Source of the DNA: Phycisphaeraceae bacterium
GTDB taxonomy: Bacteria > Planctomycetota > Phycisphaerae > Phycisphaerales > UBA1924
DNA: 64,000 bases
Direction: 5' to 3'
Assembly: GCA_019636695.1 (NCBI GenBank)
Contig: JAHBXD010000001.1
Location: 489,661-553,660, forward strand
Within the stretch, counting starts at the first letter, position 1. Each line of letters starts with the position of its first letter. Below the pieces are notes generated by a model. It worked only from the letters and a program-made list of their open reading frames with translations, was not told the DNA's origin and did not search any database. Below are positions 16,745 through 25,723 of this stretch, piece after piece. The position numbers and the translations under genes are program-made.

Positions 16745-18300
16745 CCGAAGCGATCCTGCCGCGGCGGGGGCGTCAGTCTATCCGCCCACGCAAGGCACCG
16801 CCTCCGTGCTGCACGCCAACGCCGCCAGAACTTCACCAGCCTCAGCACCCCGCCCTTCTCGATTTCACCCACCTCCGATCCGGGCGCCATCTGCACCGAC
16901 CACGCATGACGCACCACAGGAAGATCGCCCTCTCGATCAAACTGCACCAGAACTCGCGGCGGACGAATCCACAACCCGAGCGCCCGCCGCAGGCGTGACC
17001 GCCGTCGACGCGAATACACGATGCGCTTCACGCCATCCGGCGCGGCCTCATGCGCGTGAGGTACTACATTCTTCACACACTCGATCCAGCGCCCGCCGAA
17101 ACCTCGACGCAGCGCGGCCGATTCCGCCCAGTGCTCCTCCCGCGACACAAACACACCGACGCACCCACCACCGGCCAGTGCTGTCGGGTTCGCCCGCTTC
17201 GGGGCATCGAGCGCAACAGGTCCATCCCGACCCGTCGCGGCATCCTCGCAAGCCCGAAGCAGAATCTCCGCGTGGTCGATCCTTCCTCCAAGGGCGTGCC
17301 GCAACGATTCATCCAGCAACGCCCGAATCCTCGCCCCCGTAACGCGCTGGGCTTCTGACAGCGGCTCTATCTTCGCCAGCATCCAAAGCAGGTTGCGCTG
17401 CGCGTAATACGCCCGTGCCGGCGTCAACTTCTGATGCCACGGCGTGTGATATACCACCGCATCCAGGTTCAGTACCACCAGCCAGCCGTTCTGGGCCATC
17501 CGCAGGCACCAGTCGGCGTCATCGCAATACAGAAAATACCGCTTGTCCCATAGGCCGACATCCTCGACCGCGCGCCATCGCGCCAGCATCGAGCACGCGC
17601 TGACCACATCAACCTCGCGCACGCCCGAATACGGCCCTCGCCCTTTCGGTCCGCCTGTGTCTTGCGCCCATGCAACGTGCGAAGAATGCAGGCGGTGCCC
17701 AGGGGGCGGCTCATCGCACATCACCCCGCGCTCGCGATCAAGATAAATCGTCGATTCAATCGTCCGGTCGCGCGCATCAATATCGCACGTTCTCGACCCG
17801 ACCAGGCCGATGCGGCCATCCGAATCCATCGCCGTCAGCAACTGCCCGAGCGCGTCTTCCGGAAGGTCCACATCGTCATCCACAAGCCACAGAAACGTAG
17901 GTGCGCCGAGATGCTCAGCCGCGAGCATGCCGGTGTTGAACCCCCCGCACCCGCCGAAATTGGTCGCATTCCGCACCACGACCACCGACCCCGCCGCCCC
18001 GTGACCCCGACCCGCCACCGAATGTTCTCGCACGAATCGAGGCTCGTGCGCGGCCTGGGCGTCATTCCGCAAAACACCATCCACCCACCCATCGCGCTTC
18101 AGCCGCTCGCTCGTGCCGTCGGTCGAGGCGTTATCCACAACGATCACATCCAGTGCGAATTCCTCCGGCACGCGCTGACGAGATAAAGCCCCGAGCACAC
18201 CGATCACGGCATCCGCCCGGTTCCACGTCACCACGATCGCCGTCACACGCCGCTTCACGCCTCGATCGCCCGCATATCCAAATCCCCTCCGCTCCGGCAC
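16741..18300 (-). CDS. Glycosyltransferase family 2 (GT-A)
   Basis: A 519-residue GT2 glycosyltransferase. The catalytic domain runs from about residue 18 to 300: TAIVVTWNRAD, VIVVDNASTDGT, NFGGCGGFNTGM, the metal-binding FLWLVDDDVDLPEDAL and the acceptor-side KRYFLYCDDADWCLRMAQNG. It resembles galactofuranosyl/rhamnosyl-type GT2 enzymes. The C-terminal 200 residues are not recognised. The start is uncertain: there is only a GTG at 18300 or another GTG at 18258 (before KRRVTAIVV), and neither has a good SD. Its stop overlaps the start of the next gene, which shows an operon with the flanking GT4 genes. Confidence 0.88.
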   Translation of the reverse strand: MPERRGFGYAGDRGVKRRVTAIVVTWNRADAVIGVLGALSRQRVPEEFALDVIVVDNASTDGTSERLKRDGWVDGVLRNDAQAAHEPRFVREHSVAGRGHGAAGSVVVVRNATNFGGCGGFNTGMLAAEHLGAPTFLWLVDDDVDLPEDALGQLLTAMDSDGRIGLVGSRTCDIDARDRTIESTIYLDRERGVMCDEPPPGHRLHSSHVAWAQDTGGPKGRGPYSGVREVDVVSACSMLARWRAVEDVGLWDKRYFLYCDDADWCLRMAQNGWLVVLNLDAVVYHTPWHQKLTPARAYYAQRNLLWMLAKIEPLSEAQRVTGARIRALLDESLRHALGGRIDHAEILLRACEDAATGRDGPVALDAPKRANPTALAGGGCVGVFVSREEHWAESAALRRGFGGRWIECVKNVVPHAHEAAPDGVKRIVYSRRRRSRLRRALGLWIRPPRVLVQFDREGDLPVVRHAWSVQMAPGSEVGEIEKGGVLRLVKFWRRWRAARRRCLAWADRLTPPPRQDRFG

Positions 18301-18392
18301 ACCGTGCGCCCGTCACAACACCAATGCCGACCCCCGGCTGGGTGGGTGTCTGGCCCATCCTGCCTCCCCCCCGGCGAGTTCAAGAGTGGGCC

Positions 18393-19901
18393 TCATCCCC
18401 TCCCGACCCGGCACGCCTTATACAGCGATTCCATCTCACGCACGTGCGCTGTCATCGACTTCGGCGGCCTCAGGTTTCCCCGCAACCGCGTCAGCGTCTG
18501 CGGATGCGCCACGATCGACTCCAGTTTCCGCGCAAGATCCGCTCGGTCGTTTCCGCGAAACAGCAGACCATCAAACCCGTTTCGCACAAAATCAGGGATG
18601 CCGCCCATCTCCGCGCCGAGCACCGGCACGCGACATGCCTGAAACTCAAACACCGTCTGCGGCGCGTTGTCCCACCAGATGCTCGGCACTATTCCCATGT
18701 CCGCCCCGCCGATCAACCACGGAATATCGTGATACGCATACCCCGTTGTGAACGTCAGACGGCCCAGCCGCGCTTCCAGTCGCCGGAAACGCGCTTCAAT
18801 GCTCTCGGCGCCCATCGCATGAATCGACAAGTGAAACCGCCCCAGCGTCTCCCCCGGCAGCAGTTCCAACGCGTCGGCCAGCATGTCCAGCCCCTTGTAC
18901 GCGTTGTGAAAACCGAGAAATGCCAGGCGGATCAGCCGCGATGGGTCAACATCAAACGCCGGAGGCGGTTCCGTCGCACGCCGCAGTCGTTCGGCGATTT
19001 CGACCATCCGCGTCCCGATCGGCAGCGTGATCAACCGCCGCCGGTCGACGCCCATCGCCTCAAACTTGTCCGCCACGAAACTCGAAACCGCCAGCACCCG
19101 GTCGCACTGATTGAGCGCTTCGATCATCGCCGCACGGCGACGCGCATACCCCGTCGGTTCACGCTCGCTCGATGGTTCATGGTTCGGAATGTTCGGCACC
19201 GGCCAATACCGCGGGTCCGCCGGGTCAAACGACGGCTCCACAACCGGCAGCGTGACTGACCGAGGGTCCGGCTCAGGCCCGGCAAGCAGTCCGACCACCT
19301 GCTCCGGGCGTTCAACGCGCATCGGCGTCACCGCGCCCTCCGCCGCGGTCGGCGTGTCAAACTTTTTCAGACAACCCACGCACGCATGCCCGTTGTCATA
19401 GTTCGTGCACGCCAGCCGCTTCCCCTGCATCAGGTAAACCTGCGGGCAGATCGGATGCCAGTTGTGCAGGCTGAAAATCGTGATCGCTCCCGAACTCGCC
19501 GCCGCGCGCACGCACCCCGCCGTCCAACCCTCCAGCGAGTGAAAATGCACGACATCCGGACGCAGCGCATCAAGAAATGACGAAACCACTTCCTCCAGCA
19601 TCGGCGACGAAATCTCCGCCTCGGGGTCGTCAAACTGCTGCGCTGAAGGCGCCTTCACAGGCGAACCAACCACCTCAAACACCCGGATCGATTCCCAGTC
19701 CGGATGACGACGCACAAAACACGGACCCTTCGGATCACGCTTCACCCCGGGCGAGGGCGGCGCCGTCCCCGACGTGAAACTCACCACGTCATGCCCGCGT
19801 GCGGCAAGCTGCAACCCCAGATTCTGGCAATATCCGTTGATTCCCCCCCCGCGAGAGGCCCCGTGCCAGATCTTCGCCCAGTTCACATGAACAATGCGCA
19901 T
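18393..19901 (-). CDS. Glycosyltransferase family 4 (GT-B), first gene of the GT run
   Basis: A 502-residue GT-B glycosyltransferase. The N-terminus MRIVHVNWAKIWHGASRGGGINGY carries the glycine-rich loop seen in nucleotide-sugar GT4 enzymes. VHFHSLEGWTAG, LHNWHPICPQVYLMQGK and a Cys cluster (CTNYDNGHACVGC) parallel the second GT4 of this group. The C-terminal domain includes LAFLGFHNAYKGLDMLADAL and PQTVFEFQACRVPVLGAEMGGIPDFV with the conserved Glu. The ATG at 19901 has no SD, but TATACT lies 9 nt upstream on the minus strand, so the transcript probably starts almost at the start codon. The three GT genes are all on the minus strand and likely form one operon for surface polysaccharide or glycoprotein assembly. 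Confidence 0.88.
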   Translation of the reverse strand: MRIVHVNWAKIWHGASRGGGINGYCQNLGLQLAARGHDVVSFTSGTAPPSPGVKRDPKGPCFVRRHPDWESIRVFEVVGSPVKAPSAQQFDDPEAEISSPMLEEVVSSFLDALRPDVVHFHSLEGWTAGCVRAAASSGAITIFSLHNWHPICPQVYLMQGKRLACTNYDNGHACVGCLKKFDTPTAAEGAVTPMRVERPEQVVGLLAGPEPDPRSVTLPVVEPSFDPADPRYWPVPNIPNHEPSSEREPTGYARRRAAMIEALNQCDRVLAVSSFVADKFEAMGVDRRRLITLPIGTRMVEIAERLRRATEPPPAFDVDPSRLIRLAFLGFHNAYKGLDMLADALELLPGETLGRFHLSIHAMGAESIEARFRRLEARLGRLTFTTGYAYHDIPWLIGGADMGIVPSIWWDNAPQTVFEFQACRVPVLGAEMGGIPDFVRNGFDGLLFRGNDRADLARKLESIVAHPQTLTRLRGNLRPPKSMTAHVREMESLYKACRVGRG

Positions 19902-19910
19902 CAGGAGGCG

Positions 19911-19916
19911 AGTATA
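19911..19916 (-). promoter_or_regulatory. -10 element of the glycosyltransferase operon
   Basis: TATACT on the minus strand (19916-19911) ends 9 nt before the GT4 start codon. This would give a transcript with a leader of only about two bases. There is no clear -35. Confidence 0.4.
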
Positions 19917-20001
19917 CGAAACTCGAAAGCCGACCGCCCTTCCCGTGCTTCACCCCTGCAAAGCATGCGGATGCCCCTCAACCTACCACGCTACCGCTCG
20001 C

Positions 20002-20007
20002 TATCCT
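20002..20007 (+). promoter_or_regulatory. -10 element placed for a leaderless transcript
   Basis: TATCCT is followed by exactly 6 nt and then the ATG of the zinc-ribbon/PH protein. The same spacing recurs at several other genes in the window (see findings). There is no SD before that ATG. Confidence 0.45.
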
Positions 20008-20013
20008 CCCCGG

Positions 20014-20658
20014 ATGATCCGCTTCACATGCGACCGATGCGACCGGCCGCTCGAAGTCGATGACGACCTCGCCGGCAGAAAAGTCGAATGTCCCCATTGC
20101 GGCGATGTCAACATCGTCCCCGCGCGCAAGCCCGAAGCCCGAACCCCCTCGCCCCCGACCGACCGGGCCGCTGCCGCCGGCTATCCCCCCGATTCCGGTC
20201 CCGAGCAGCGTGTCATGTTCGTCCGCCCCGCGATGATGAGGGCCAAGCCCACGTCGTTTCTGCTCCTGAGCCTCGGCGTGATTGCAGGCGTCACGGGCAT
20301 GATCACTTCCGGATCGTCCTCTCGCGTTCCCGAATGGGTCTTCTGGCCCGGCGCCCTCATCACCCTCGCCTCGGTCATCGTCTTGGCCTGGTGGAAAATC
20401 CTCACCCTGGGTGCGGCCCTCGAAATCACCAACAAACGCACCATCGAACGCCGAGGCCTCTTCAGCAAGTCCACCAGCGAAGTTCTGCACGACGCCATCC
20501 GCAATATCCAGATTGACCAATCCTTCTGGAATCGAATCTGGCGCATTGGGTCCATCGGCATCTCAAGCTCCGGTCAGGACGGCATCGAAATCCACATCGC
20601 CGACCTGCCCAACCCAGACAAAATCCGCAGCGTCATCGACCTCTACCGTCCGCTCTGA
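20014..20658 (+). CDS. Zinc-ribbon and bacterial PH-domain membrane protein
   Basis: A 214-residue protein. Residues 1-40 form a zinc ribbon (FTCDRCDRPLEVDDDLAGRKVECPHCGDVN, two CxxC knuckles). A Pro-rich linker follows. Two hydrophobic segments come next (about 85-103 and 110-130), and then a YdbT-like bacterial PH domain (bPH_2) with LEITNKRTIERRGLFSKSTSEVLHDAIRNIQID. Such proteins are usually small inner-membrane proteins of unknown function. The start at 20014 is chosen because it begins the zinc ribbon directly and because a -10 hexamer lies 6 nt before it. Confidence 0.85.
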   Translation: MIRFTCDRCDRPLEVDDDLAGRKVECPHCGDVNIVPARKPEARTPSPPTDRAAAAGYPPDSGPEQRVMFVRPAMMRAKPTSFLLLSLGVIAGVTGMITSGSSSRVPEWVFWPGALITLASVIVLAWWKILTLGAALEITNKRTIERRGLFSKSTSEVLHDAIRNIQIDQSFWNRIWRIGSIGISSSGQDGIEIHIADLPNPDKIRSVIDLYRPL

Positions 20659-20694
20659 ATTCCAAACAAAATCCATTTTTCTTGGAAATTATAC

Positions 20695-20734
20695 TTGACA
20701 CAACCCTAAAAATCCATACGGTTACCGTATGGAT
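20695..20734 (+). promoter_or_regulatory. Promoter with a palindromic operator overlapping a start codon
   Basis: A perfect -35 TTGACA (20695-20700) lies in an AT-rich patch. It is followed by a perfect palindrome with 10-bp arms, ATCCATACGG (20712-20721) and CCGTATGGAT (20725-20734), around TTA. The palindrome covers the likely -10 position (TACGGT at 20717-20722) and includes the ATG at 20729. This is the arrangement expected of a repressor site that blocks both RNA polymerase and the ribosome. Confidence 0.55.
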
Positions 20735-21040
20735 ACCACACTCCCTCCCGATATCGTCGCCCTTGCCCGTACGGCACTTTCCGAGGCCCTGGAAGCCCTT
20801 CGGTGGGTCATGGCCCAGAAAGACAAAGGCAAGAATGGCCCAGAGATGGTCCGCCGCGCGGCCACCACTCTGCTCACCACGACCACCCGCCTCCTGGGGC
20901 TTCCCCCAAGGCCCAGCCACCCCCGCACCCCAACGCCCCTCGCGATGCCCAACCCAGCCGGGGCCGAGCCGATCCGTCCGTTTCCCCAGAACGCCCGCGC
21001 CCCGGCCTCGCTCGTGGCCAGGGCCGGCGCGATCGCCTGA
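20729..21040 (+). CDS. Small protein of unknown function under a palindromic operator
   Basis: A 103-residue protein that I do not recognise. The first about 55 residues are predicted helical (ALARTALSEALEALRWVMAQ and ARRAATTLLTTTTRLLGL-like segments); the rest is a disordered Pro-rich tail. The ATG at 20729 lies inside a 23-bp palindrome and has no SD, so either the transcript is nearly leaderless or the start is misplaced. The upstream AT-rich promoter differs in composition from the surrounding high-GC sequence. The gene could encode a small DNA-binding or antitoxin-like protein that regulates itself, but nothing in the sequence proves this. Confidence 0.5.
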   Translation: MDTTLPPDIVALARTALSEALEALRWVMAQKDKGKNGPEMVRRAATTLLTTTTRLLGLPPRPSHPRTPTPLAMPNPAGAEPIRPFPQNARAPASLVARAGAIA

Positions 21041-21079
21041 CGGTTCCTCAAGAGCCCCGATGCCGCTCGATCAAGCATC

Positions 21080-21085
21080 TACACT
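21080..21085 (+). promoter_or_regulatory. -10 element placed for a leaderless transcript
   Basis: TACACT is followed by 6 nt and then the ATG of the HAD phosphatase gene. No SD is present. Confidence 0.45.
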
Positions 21086-21091
21086 CGGCCC

Positions 21092-21985
21092 ATGCCCGGG
21101 CCGAACGTCGATCTCATCGCCATCGACCTCGACGGCACGCTCCTCGATCCCCTCGGCAGCGTCTCCACAGCCAACCGTGAGGCGATCGATCGCGCGCGCA
21201 ACGCGGGCATCCGCGTCACTTTTTGCACAGGCCGGGGCCTTCTTGAATCACGGGCAGCGCTCGAAGCCGTCGCCCAGGCCGATCCTGTCGTGGTCGCCGG
21301 TGGCGCCATCGTCGCCTGCCCCTCAACCCATCGCACGCTCCATCGCTTCCCGATCGAGCACGCCCGTACTGCGCGCGCGGCGAGCGTGCTGCTCGAGCAC
21401 GGCCACGCGGTGCTCGTGCTCAAAGACGCCCTCGAGGTCGGTTACGACTACCTGGTGATTCAGGGCGACCAGCGCCACCCCATCGACCCGGTCACCCGCT
21501 GGTGGTTCAACGAAATGGGCTGCCGCGTTCGCTACGCCGCCCACCCGCACGAAGACGACCACCCCGAGCACACCGTCCGCATCGGCGCGTGCAGCACCGA
21601 GTCAAAACTCGCTGCGCTCACGTCCGCCGTGTATGCGACATTCGGCGACGAGTTCATCGTGCACCACTTCCCGGCGGTAGTCGCGCCCGATCACGCGAGC
21701 AATGCCGGGGGCGTCCGCCTCGACATTTTCGAAATGTTCGACCGAAGCGCCACCAAGTGGTCGGCCCTTTCCTACCTGGCGCGCCGGTGGAATATTGCCC
21801 CATCGCGCATCGCCGCCATAGGCGACCAGGTCAACGACATCGACATGATCTCTTCCGCCGGCCTGGGGGTTGCCATGGGCAACGCCATTCCGCGGGTGCA
21901 TGCCGTCGCCGACCGTGTCACCCGATCAAACACGCAGGACGGCGTCGCGCACGCCGTCGATCAGATCCTTTCCGGCGCGTGGTAG
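21092..21985 (+). CDS. HAD-superfamily phosphatase, Cof type
   Basis: A 297-residue HAD hydrolase of the Cof/YbiV subfamily (C2B cap). The catalytic DxD motif is in IAIDLDGTLLD near the N-terminus. FCTGRGLLES carries motif II, the cap domain lies at about 80-190, and motif IV is GDQVNDIDMISSAGLGVAMGNA. Members dephosphorylate small sugar phosphates, flavin or PLP; the substrate here cannot be read from sequence. The stop is followed by a 151-bp gap before the flagellar operon, which holds a short palindrome ATTGCGCAAT (21992-22001) and nothing else I recognise. Confidence 0.9.
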   Translation: MPGPNVDLIAIDLDGTLLDPLGSVSTANREAIDRARNAGIRVTFCTGRGLLESRAALEAVAQADPVVVAGGAIVACPSTHRTLHRFPIEHARTARAASVLLEHGHAVLVLKDALEVGYDYLVIQGDQRHPIDPVTRWWFNEMGCRVRYAAHPHEDDHPEHTVRIGACSTESKLAALTSAVYATFGDEFIVHHFPAVVAPDHASNAGGVRLDIFEMFDRSATKWSALSYLARRWNIAPSRIAAIGDQVNDIDMISSAGLGVAMGNAIPRVHAVADRVTRSNTQDGVAHAVDQILSGAW

Positions 21986-22136
21986 CCGCGCATTGCGCAA
22001 TTCCTGCCGAGATATCCACTTGCTGCGCTTCGATTGAAGCCCAAGCGGCCCTTCGCCCGATCCTCTCCCCCGGCGCGAAGAAAACGCCCCAAGCGCAAGG
22101 AGTGCGCTCGGACGATGCGGCACGGAGGCCGACGAC

Positions 22137-23798
22137 GTGGACCAGATTCGCAAGATCCTGACCGGGATCCGGACGCACCTGGGGAAACTCACGGCGACGC
22201 AGCAATTGCTGATCGCCGCGCTCGTCGTCATCACCATGCTGACCCTCGTGCTGGTCGGCAACTTCTCCGGCCGCAAGTCCTACGTCGACCTGATGACGGC
22301 CGACGGCAACGATGACCTCGTGCGTTTCCTTCGCACCTCGCACATCGATGCTCAGGTGCGGAACGGCCGCGTCGTCGTTCCCCCCGACAGCAAGCGCATC
22401 GCGTTGGCGAGCATGGCCGAATCGGGGCGCCTGCCCGACGACACCGCGCTGCTCTTCAACTCGCTCTTTGAGCGCCAGAAATGGACCAACTCGCGCGAAC
22501 AGAACGAGCAGCTCTACACCGTCGCCCTTCAGAACGAACTCTCCCGCGTCATCGCCGATTTCAAGGGCGTGCGCAACGCGACCGTCATCCTCGATGTTCC
22601 GCGGCAGGTGGGTTTCGGCGCGGCCGTTCGCCAACCGACCGCATCGGCCACGCTTTTCATGGATCGCGGCGCGACGCTGTCGCAGCACACCGTCGATGCT
22701 GTCGCCGCGTTCATATCCGGCACGCGCTCGGGCTTGGATATCCGCAACGTTCGCGTGATCGACGGCACCAGCGGGCGCCAGTTCACCCCCAGTTCGGCCG
22801 ACGAAGTCAGCGCGACGAGTTACATCGAGCACCAGACCGCTGTTGAGAACAAGACCCGAGACAAAATCGCGTCCCTGCTCTCCTACATCCCGGGCGTGCT
22901 CGTCGCCGTCACGGCCCAGGTCGATGTCGCCCGCGAAAGCTCGCAGACAACGCTCTTTCGCTCGCCAGACGACGGCGGCACCGTCTCGCTGCTCTCAACC
23001 GAAAGCATCCGCACGCAGACGCAGCGTTCCGCGGGGCGAGCCGCCGAGCCTGGCCTGCGTTCCAACGTCGGTGCCGACATCAACCGCGGGTCAGGCTCGA
23101 CGGGCGGGTTCGAATCCTCGGAAACCGACACCACCATGGATAACCGCGTGGGGTCGGTCGTGACGCACAAGCACGATCCGAAGGGCATGCCCACGCGCCT
23201 GGCCGCGAGCATCAGCATTCCCAGGGGGTATGTCCAGAGCGTGCTGGCTGGGCAAGACCCCTCGGCCCCCGCCCCCCCTGATGAAGAGATTCAGCGGAAG
23301 TTCGAGGAGATCAAGGCCGATATCAGCGCACACGTCCTCCCGCATCTCAAGACCGAGCGGGGCGACGGCGAGGTCAACGTCTCGATGACGCCCCTGGGCG
23401 TTCCCGCGGCGCCCGAACAGGGCCACCGGGCAGGGTTCATGGGGGGCATGGCCTCGGGCAACGGGCCGTTGGGCCTGGGCGGAGGGATCGTGCAGAACGC
23501 GCTGCTGGTCGTCCTGAGTCTCGTCTCTCTCGGCCTTATGTTCACCATGGTGCGCAAGGCCGCGAGGCCGGCCAAACTTCCTTCGGCCGACGAACTTGTC
23601 GGCATTCCGCCTCCGCTTGAAACCTCCAGTGATCTCATCGGCGAGGCCGACGAGACCGACCCGCCCATGACCGGCATCGAGCTGATGGAAGGCGACGTCG
23701 CCCGCACCAAGATGCTCGAACAGGTGCGCCAGATGGTCGACGAAAACCCCGACTTCTCCGCCAAGCTCGTCAATCGCTGGATCACCTCGGAAGACTGA
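22137..23798 (+). CDS. fliF: Flagellar MS-ring protein FliF
   Basis: A 553-residue FliF, the inner-membrane ring that houses the export gate and anchors the rotor. It has an N-terminal transmembrane helix (about residues 24-42, LLIAALVVITMLTLVLVG) and YscJ/FliF ring-building motifs (NELSRVIADFKGVRNATVILDVP). The FliF domain includes ATLSQHTVDAVAAFISGTRSGLDIRNV and SYIEHQTAVENKTRDKIASLL. A disordered loop precedes a second transmembrane helix (about 450-470), and the C-terminal FliG-binding peptide reads MVDENPDFSAKLVNRWI. The start is a GTG at 22137 with GGAGG 8 nt upstream. It is the first gene of a dense operon in which fliG follows after 3 bp. Confidence 0.95.
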   Translation: MDQIRKILTGIRTHLGKLTATQQLLIAALVVITMLTLVLVGNFSGRKSYVDLMTADGNDDLVRFLRTSHIDAQVRNGRVVVPPDSKRIALASMAESGRLPDDTALLFNSLFERQKWTNSREQNEQLYTVALQNELSRVIADFKGVRNATVILDVPRQVGFGAAVRQPTASATLFMDRGATLSQHTVDAVAAFISGTRSGLDIRNVRVIDGTSGRQFTPSSADEVSATSYIEHQTAVENKTRDKIASLLSYIPGVLVAVTAQVDVARESSQTTLFRSPDDGGTVSLLSTESIRTQTQRSAGRAAEPGLRSNVGADINRGSGSTGGFESSETDTTMDNRVGSVVTHKHDPKGMPTRLAASISIPRGYVQSVLAGQDPSAPAPPDEEIQRKFEEIKADISAHVLPHLKTERGDGEVNVSMTPLGVPAAPEQGHRAGFMGGMASGNGPLGLGGGIVQNALLVVLSLVSLGLMFTMVRKAARPAKLPSADELVGIPPPLETSSDLIGEADETDPPMTGIELMEGDVARTKMLEQVRQMVDENPDFSAKLVNRWITSED

Positions 23799-23801
23799 CC
23801 C

Positions 23802-24842
23802 ATGGCGCGCAAGCCGTTCGAAAAACTCCCCGACGATCCCGCCGAACTCGATTCGGTGACGAAGGCGGCGATTCTGCTCGTCGCCGTGGGGCATGAACGA
23901 TCGAGTTCCATGCTTCGCGCGCTGCCCGCCGAAAGCGTTGAAGAGGTCATGCGCGAGGTCGCCGCTCTCGGGCGCGTCAGCGACCGGCTGACCTCGGGCG
24001 TGGTGGAAGAGTTCTATCAACTCTCGATCGCGCAGCGATACGCCAGCGAAGGCAATCTCGATTTCGCGCGTGACGTACTCAAGAACGCCCTCGATCCCAA
24101 GATCGCCGACCGCGTGCTCGGCCAGATTCAGACGCAGGTGCAGAAAACGCCCTTCGCCTTCCTGCAAAAGGCCGAGAGCGAGAACCTGCTGACCTTCATC
24201 CAGGACGAGCACCCGCAGACCATCGCCCTGATCGTCAGCCACCTTCAGCACCACAAAGCCGCCGAAATTCTGAGCGGGCTGCCGGTGCAGAAGCAGGTCG
24301 AGGTCATCAAGCGCGTCGCCAACATGGAGCAGACCAACCCCGAGGTGATCCGCGAGGTCGAAAAGGGCCTCGAAAGCCGACTGGCCAACATGCTGATGCA
24401 GAGCACCGAAAAAGCCGGTGGCGTGCCCACCGTCGCCGAGATTCTCAATCTTGCCGACCGTGCCACTGAAAAATCGATTCTCGAAGGCCTCGAAGCCGAC
24501 GACCCCGACCTTGTCGAGCAGATCCGGCGGCTCATGTTCGTCTTTGAAGACATCAAGCTCGTCAACGACAAGGGCATTCAGGCCGTGCTCAAGGAAATCG
24601 ACAACAGCGAACTCGCCCTCGCGCTCAAAACCGCCAGCGAAGAACTCAAGTCCAAGATTTTCAAGAACATGTCCGAACGCGCAAGCCAACTCATCAAGGA
24701 GGACATGGAATACATGGGGCCGGTGCGCATCAGCGATGTCGAATCCGCCCAGCAGCGCATCGTCGATATCGTCCGACGCCTCGAAGAAGCCGGAGAGGTC
24801 ATCATCCAGGGTCGCGGCGGCGATTCCGAACTCCTGGTCTGA
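23802..24842 (+). CDS. fliG: Flagellar motor switch protein FliG
   Basis: A 346-residue FliG, the rotor protein that binds FliF and takes torque from the stator. All three domains are visible: FliG_N (KAAILLVAVGHERSSSMLRALPAE), the middle domain with the conserved HPQTIALIVSHLQHHKAAEILSGLP (about 130-155), and the C-terminal domain with MFVFEDIKLVNDKGIQAVLKEIDN, which carries the charged torque residues, followed by SERASQLIKEDMEYMGPVR. Length and order are standard. It begins 3 bp after fliF. Confidence 0.97.
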   Translation: MARKPFEKLPDDPAELDSVTKAAILLVAVGHERSSSMLRALPAESVEEVMREVAALGRVSDRLTSGVVEEFYQLSIAQRYASEGNLDFARDVLKNALDPKIADRVLGQIQTQVQKTPFAFLQKAESENLLTFIQDEHPQTIALIVSHLQHHKAAEILSGLPVQKQVEVIKRVANMEQTNPEVIREVEKGLESRLANMLMQSTEKAGGVPTVAEILNLADRATEKSILEGLEADDPDLVEQIRRLMFVFEDIKLVNDKGIQAVLKEIDNSELALALKTASEELKSKIFKNMSERASQLIKEDMEYMGPVRISDVESAQQRIVDIVRRLEEAGEVIIQGRGGDSELLV

Positions 24843-25003
24843 TCGACCTCGCGGCGCGAGTACGACGCATGATGAGCATCGTCCATCTCGTGCATTCAGT
24901 TTCCCCGCGCGTCTTGCCGTGGTTGCCGATCGAGGTCTCTCGACCGGGCGCGCGTTCGCATCGGTCAACCCGCATCCCTTTGTGCTCCGAGTAACTCATC
25001 CGC

Positions 25004-25723
25004 ATGGCCCTCATCAAGCGAGCAGATGCCGACCGCATGGCCCGACAGGCCCTCGTCCTTGATCTGGGCGACCTGGTCGCCGAGGGCGAGCGTGTCAAGG
25101 CCGATGCTCGAAAAGAGGCCGAGCGGCTCGTGATTGAGGGTCGCGCAGAGCGCGAGCGATTGATCGCCGACGCCCGCGAGAAAGGCCATGCCGAGGGCTA
25201 CGCCAAGGGGCATGCCGAGGGTCACGCCAAGGGCGTTGAAGAAGGAATCGCCAAGGCCCTGGCGCAGCACGCCAGCCGGATCGACGCGCTCCTCGTGGCG
25301 TGGTCGGTCGCGCTCGAACAATTCGCCGGCGAGAGAGCCGCGCTGATCGAATCTGCCCGACGTCACGTGCTTGAACTGGCGATCGCCATCGCCTCGCGCA
25401 TCGTCAAACGAGTTGCCGCTGTCGACCCGGAAGTTGTCGTGCGGCAGATCGACGAAGTGTTGCAGATCGTGCTCGATCCCTCGCGATTGCGCATCAGCGT
25501 GCACCCCGACGATCTTGCCGCGGCCGAGGCCGCGCTTCCCGCGCTGATGGCGCGATTCGGCGATGATGCCTGCGCGCAGGTCGCGGCCGATTCCGCGGTC
25601 GAACGCGGGGCATGCATCGTGCGCACCGCCGAGGGAGGGTTGATCGACGCGGGCCTCTCGACACAGCTCGATCGCCTGGTGCAGGTGCTCCTGCCGCACG
25701 AATCGGGCGGAGGGTCGTCGTGA
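25004..25723 (+). CDS. fliH: Flagellar export ATPase regulator FliH
   Basis: A 239-residue FliH/YscL-type peripheral stalk protein, which binds the ATPase FliI. It has a charged N-terminal helix and then a run of GxxxG repeats (EGYAKGHAEGHAKGVEEG, about residues 64-82) typical of FliH. The C-terminal domain contains LAIAIASRIVKRVAAVDPEVV and RLRISVHPDDL. Its TGA overlaps the GTG of fliI. A 161-bp gap separates it from fliG. The ATG at 25004 has no obvious SD. Confidence 0.92.
   Translation: MALIKRADADRMARQALVLDLGDLVAEGERVKADARKEAERLVIEGRAERERLIADAREKGHAEGYAKGHAEGHAKGVEEGIAKALAQHASRIDALLVAWSVALEQFAGERAALIESARRHVLELAIAIASRIVKRVAAVDPEVVVRQIDEVLQIVLDPSRLRISVHPDDLAAAEAALPALMARFGDDACAQVAADSAVERGACIVRTAEGGLIDAGLSTQLDRLVQVLLPHESGGGSS

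Noticed and set aside
21986-22136. A sigma-28 or sigma-54 promoter before fliF
   Set aside because: No TAAA-N15-GCCGATAA or TGGC-N8-TTGC type element was found in the gap.
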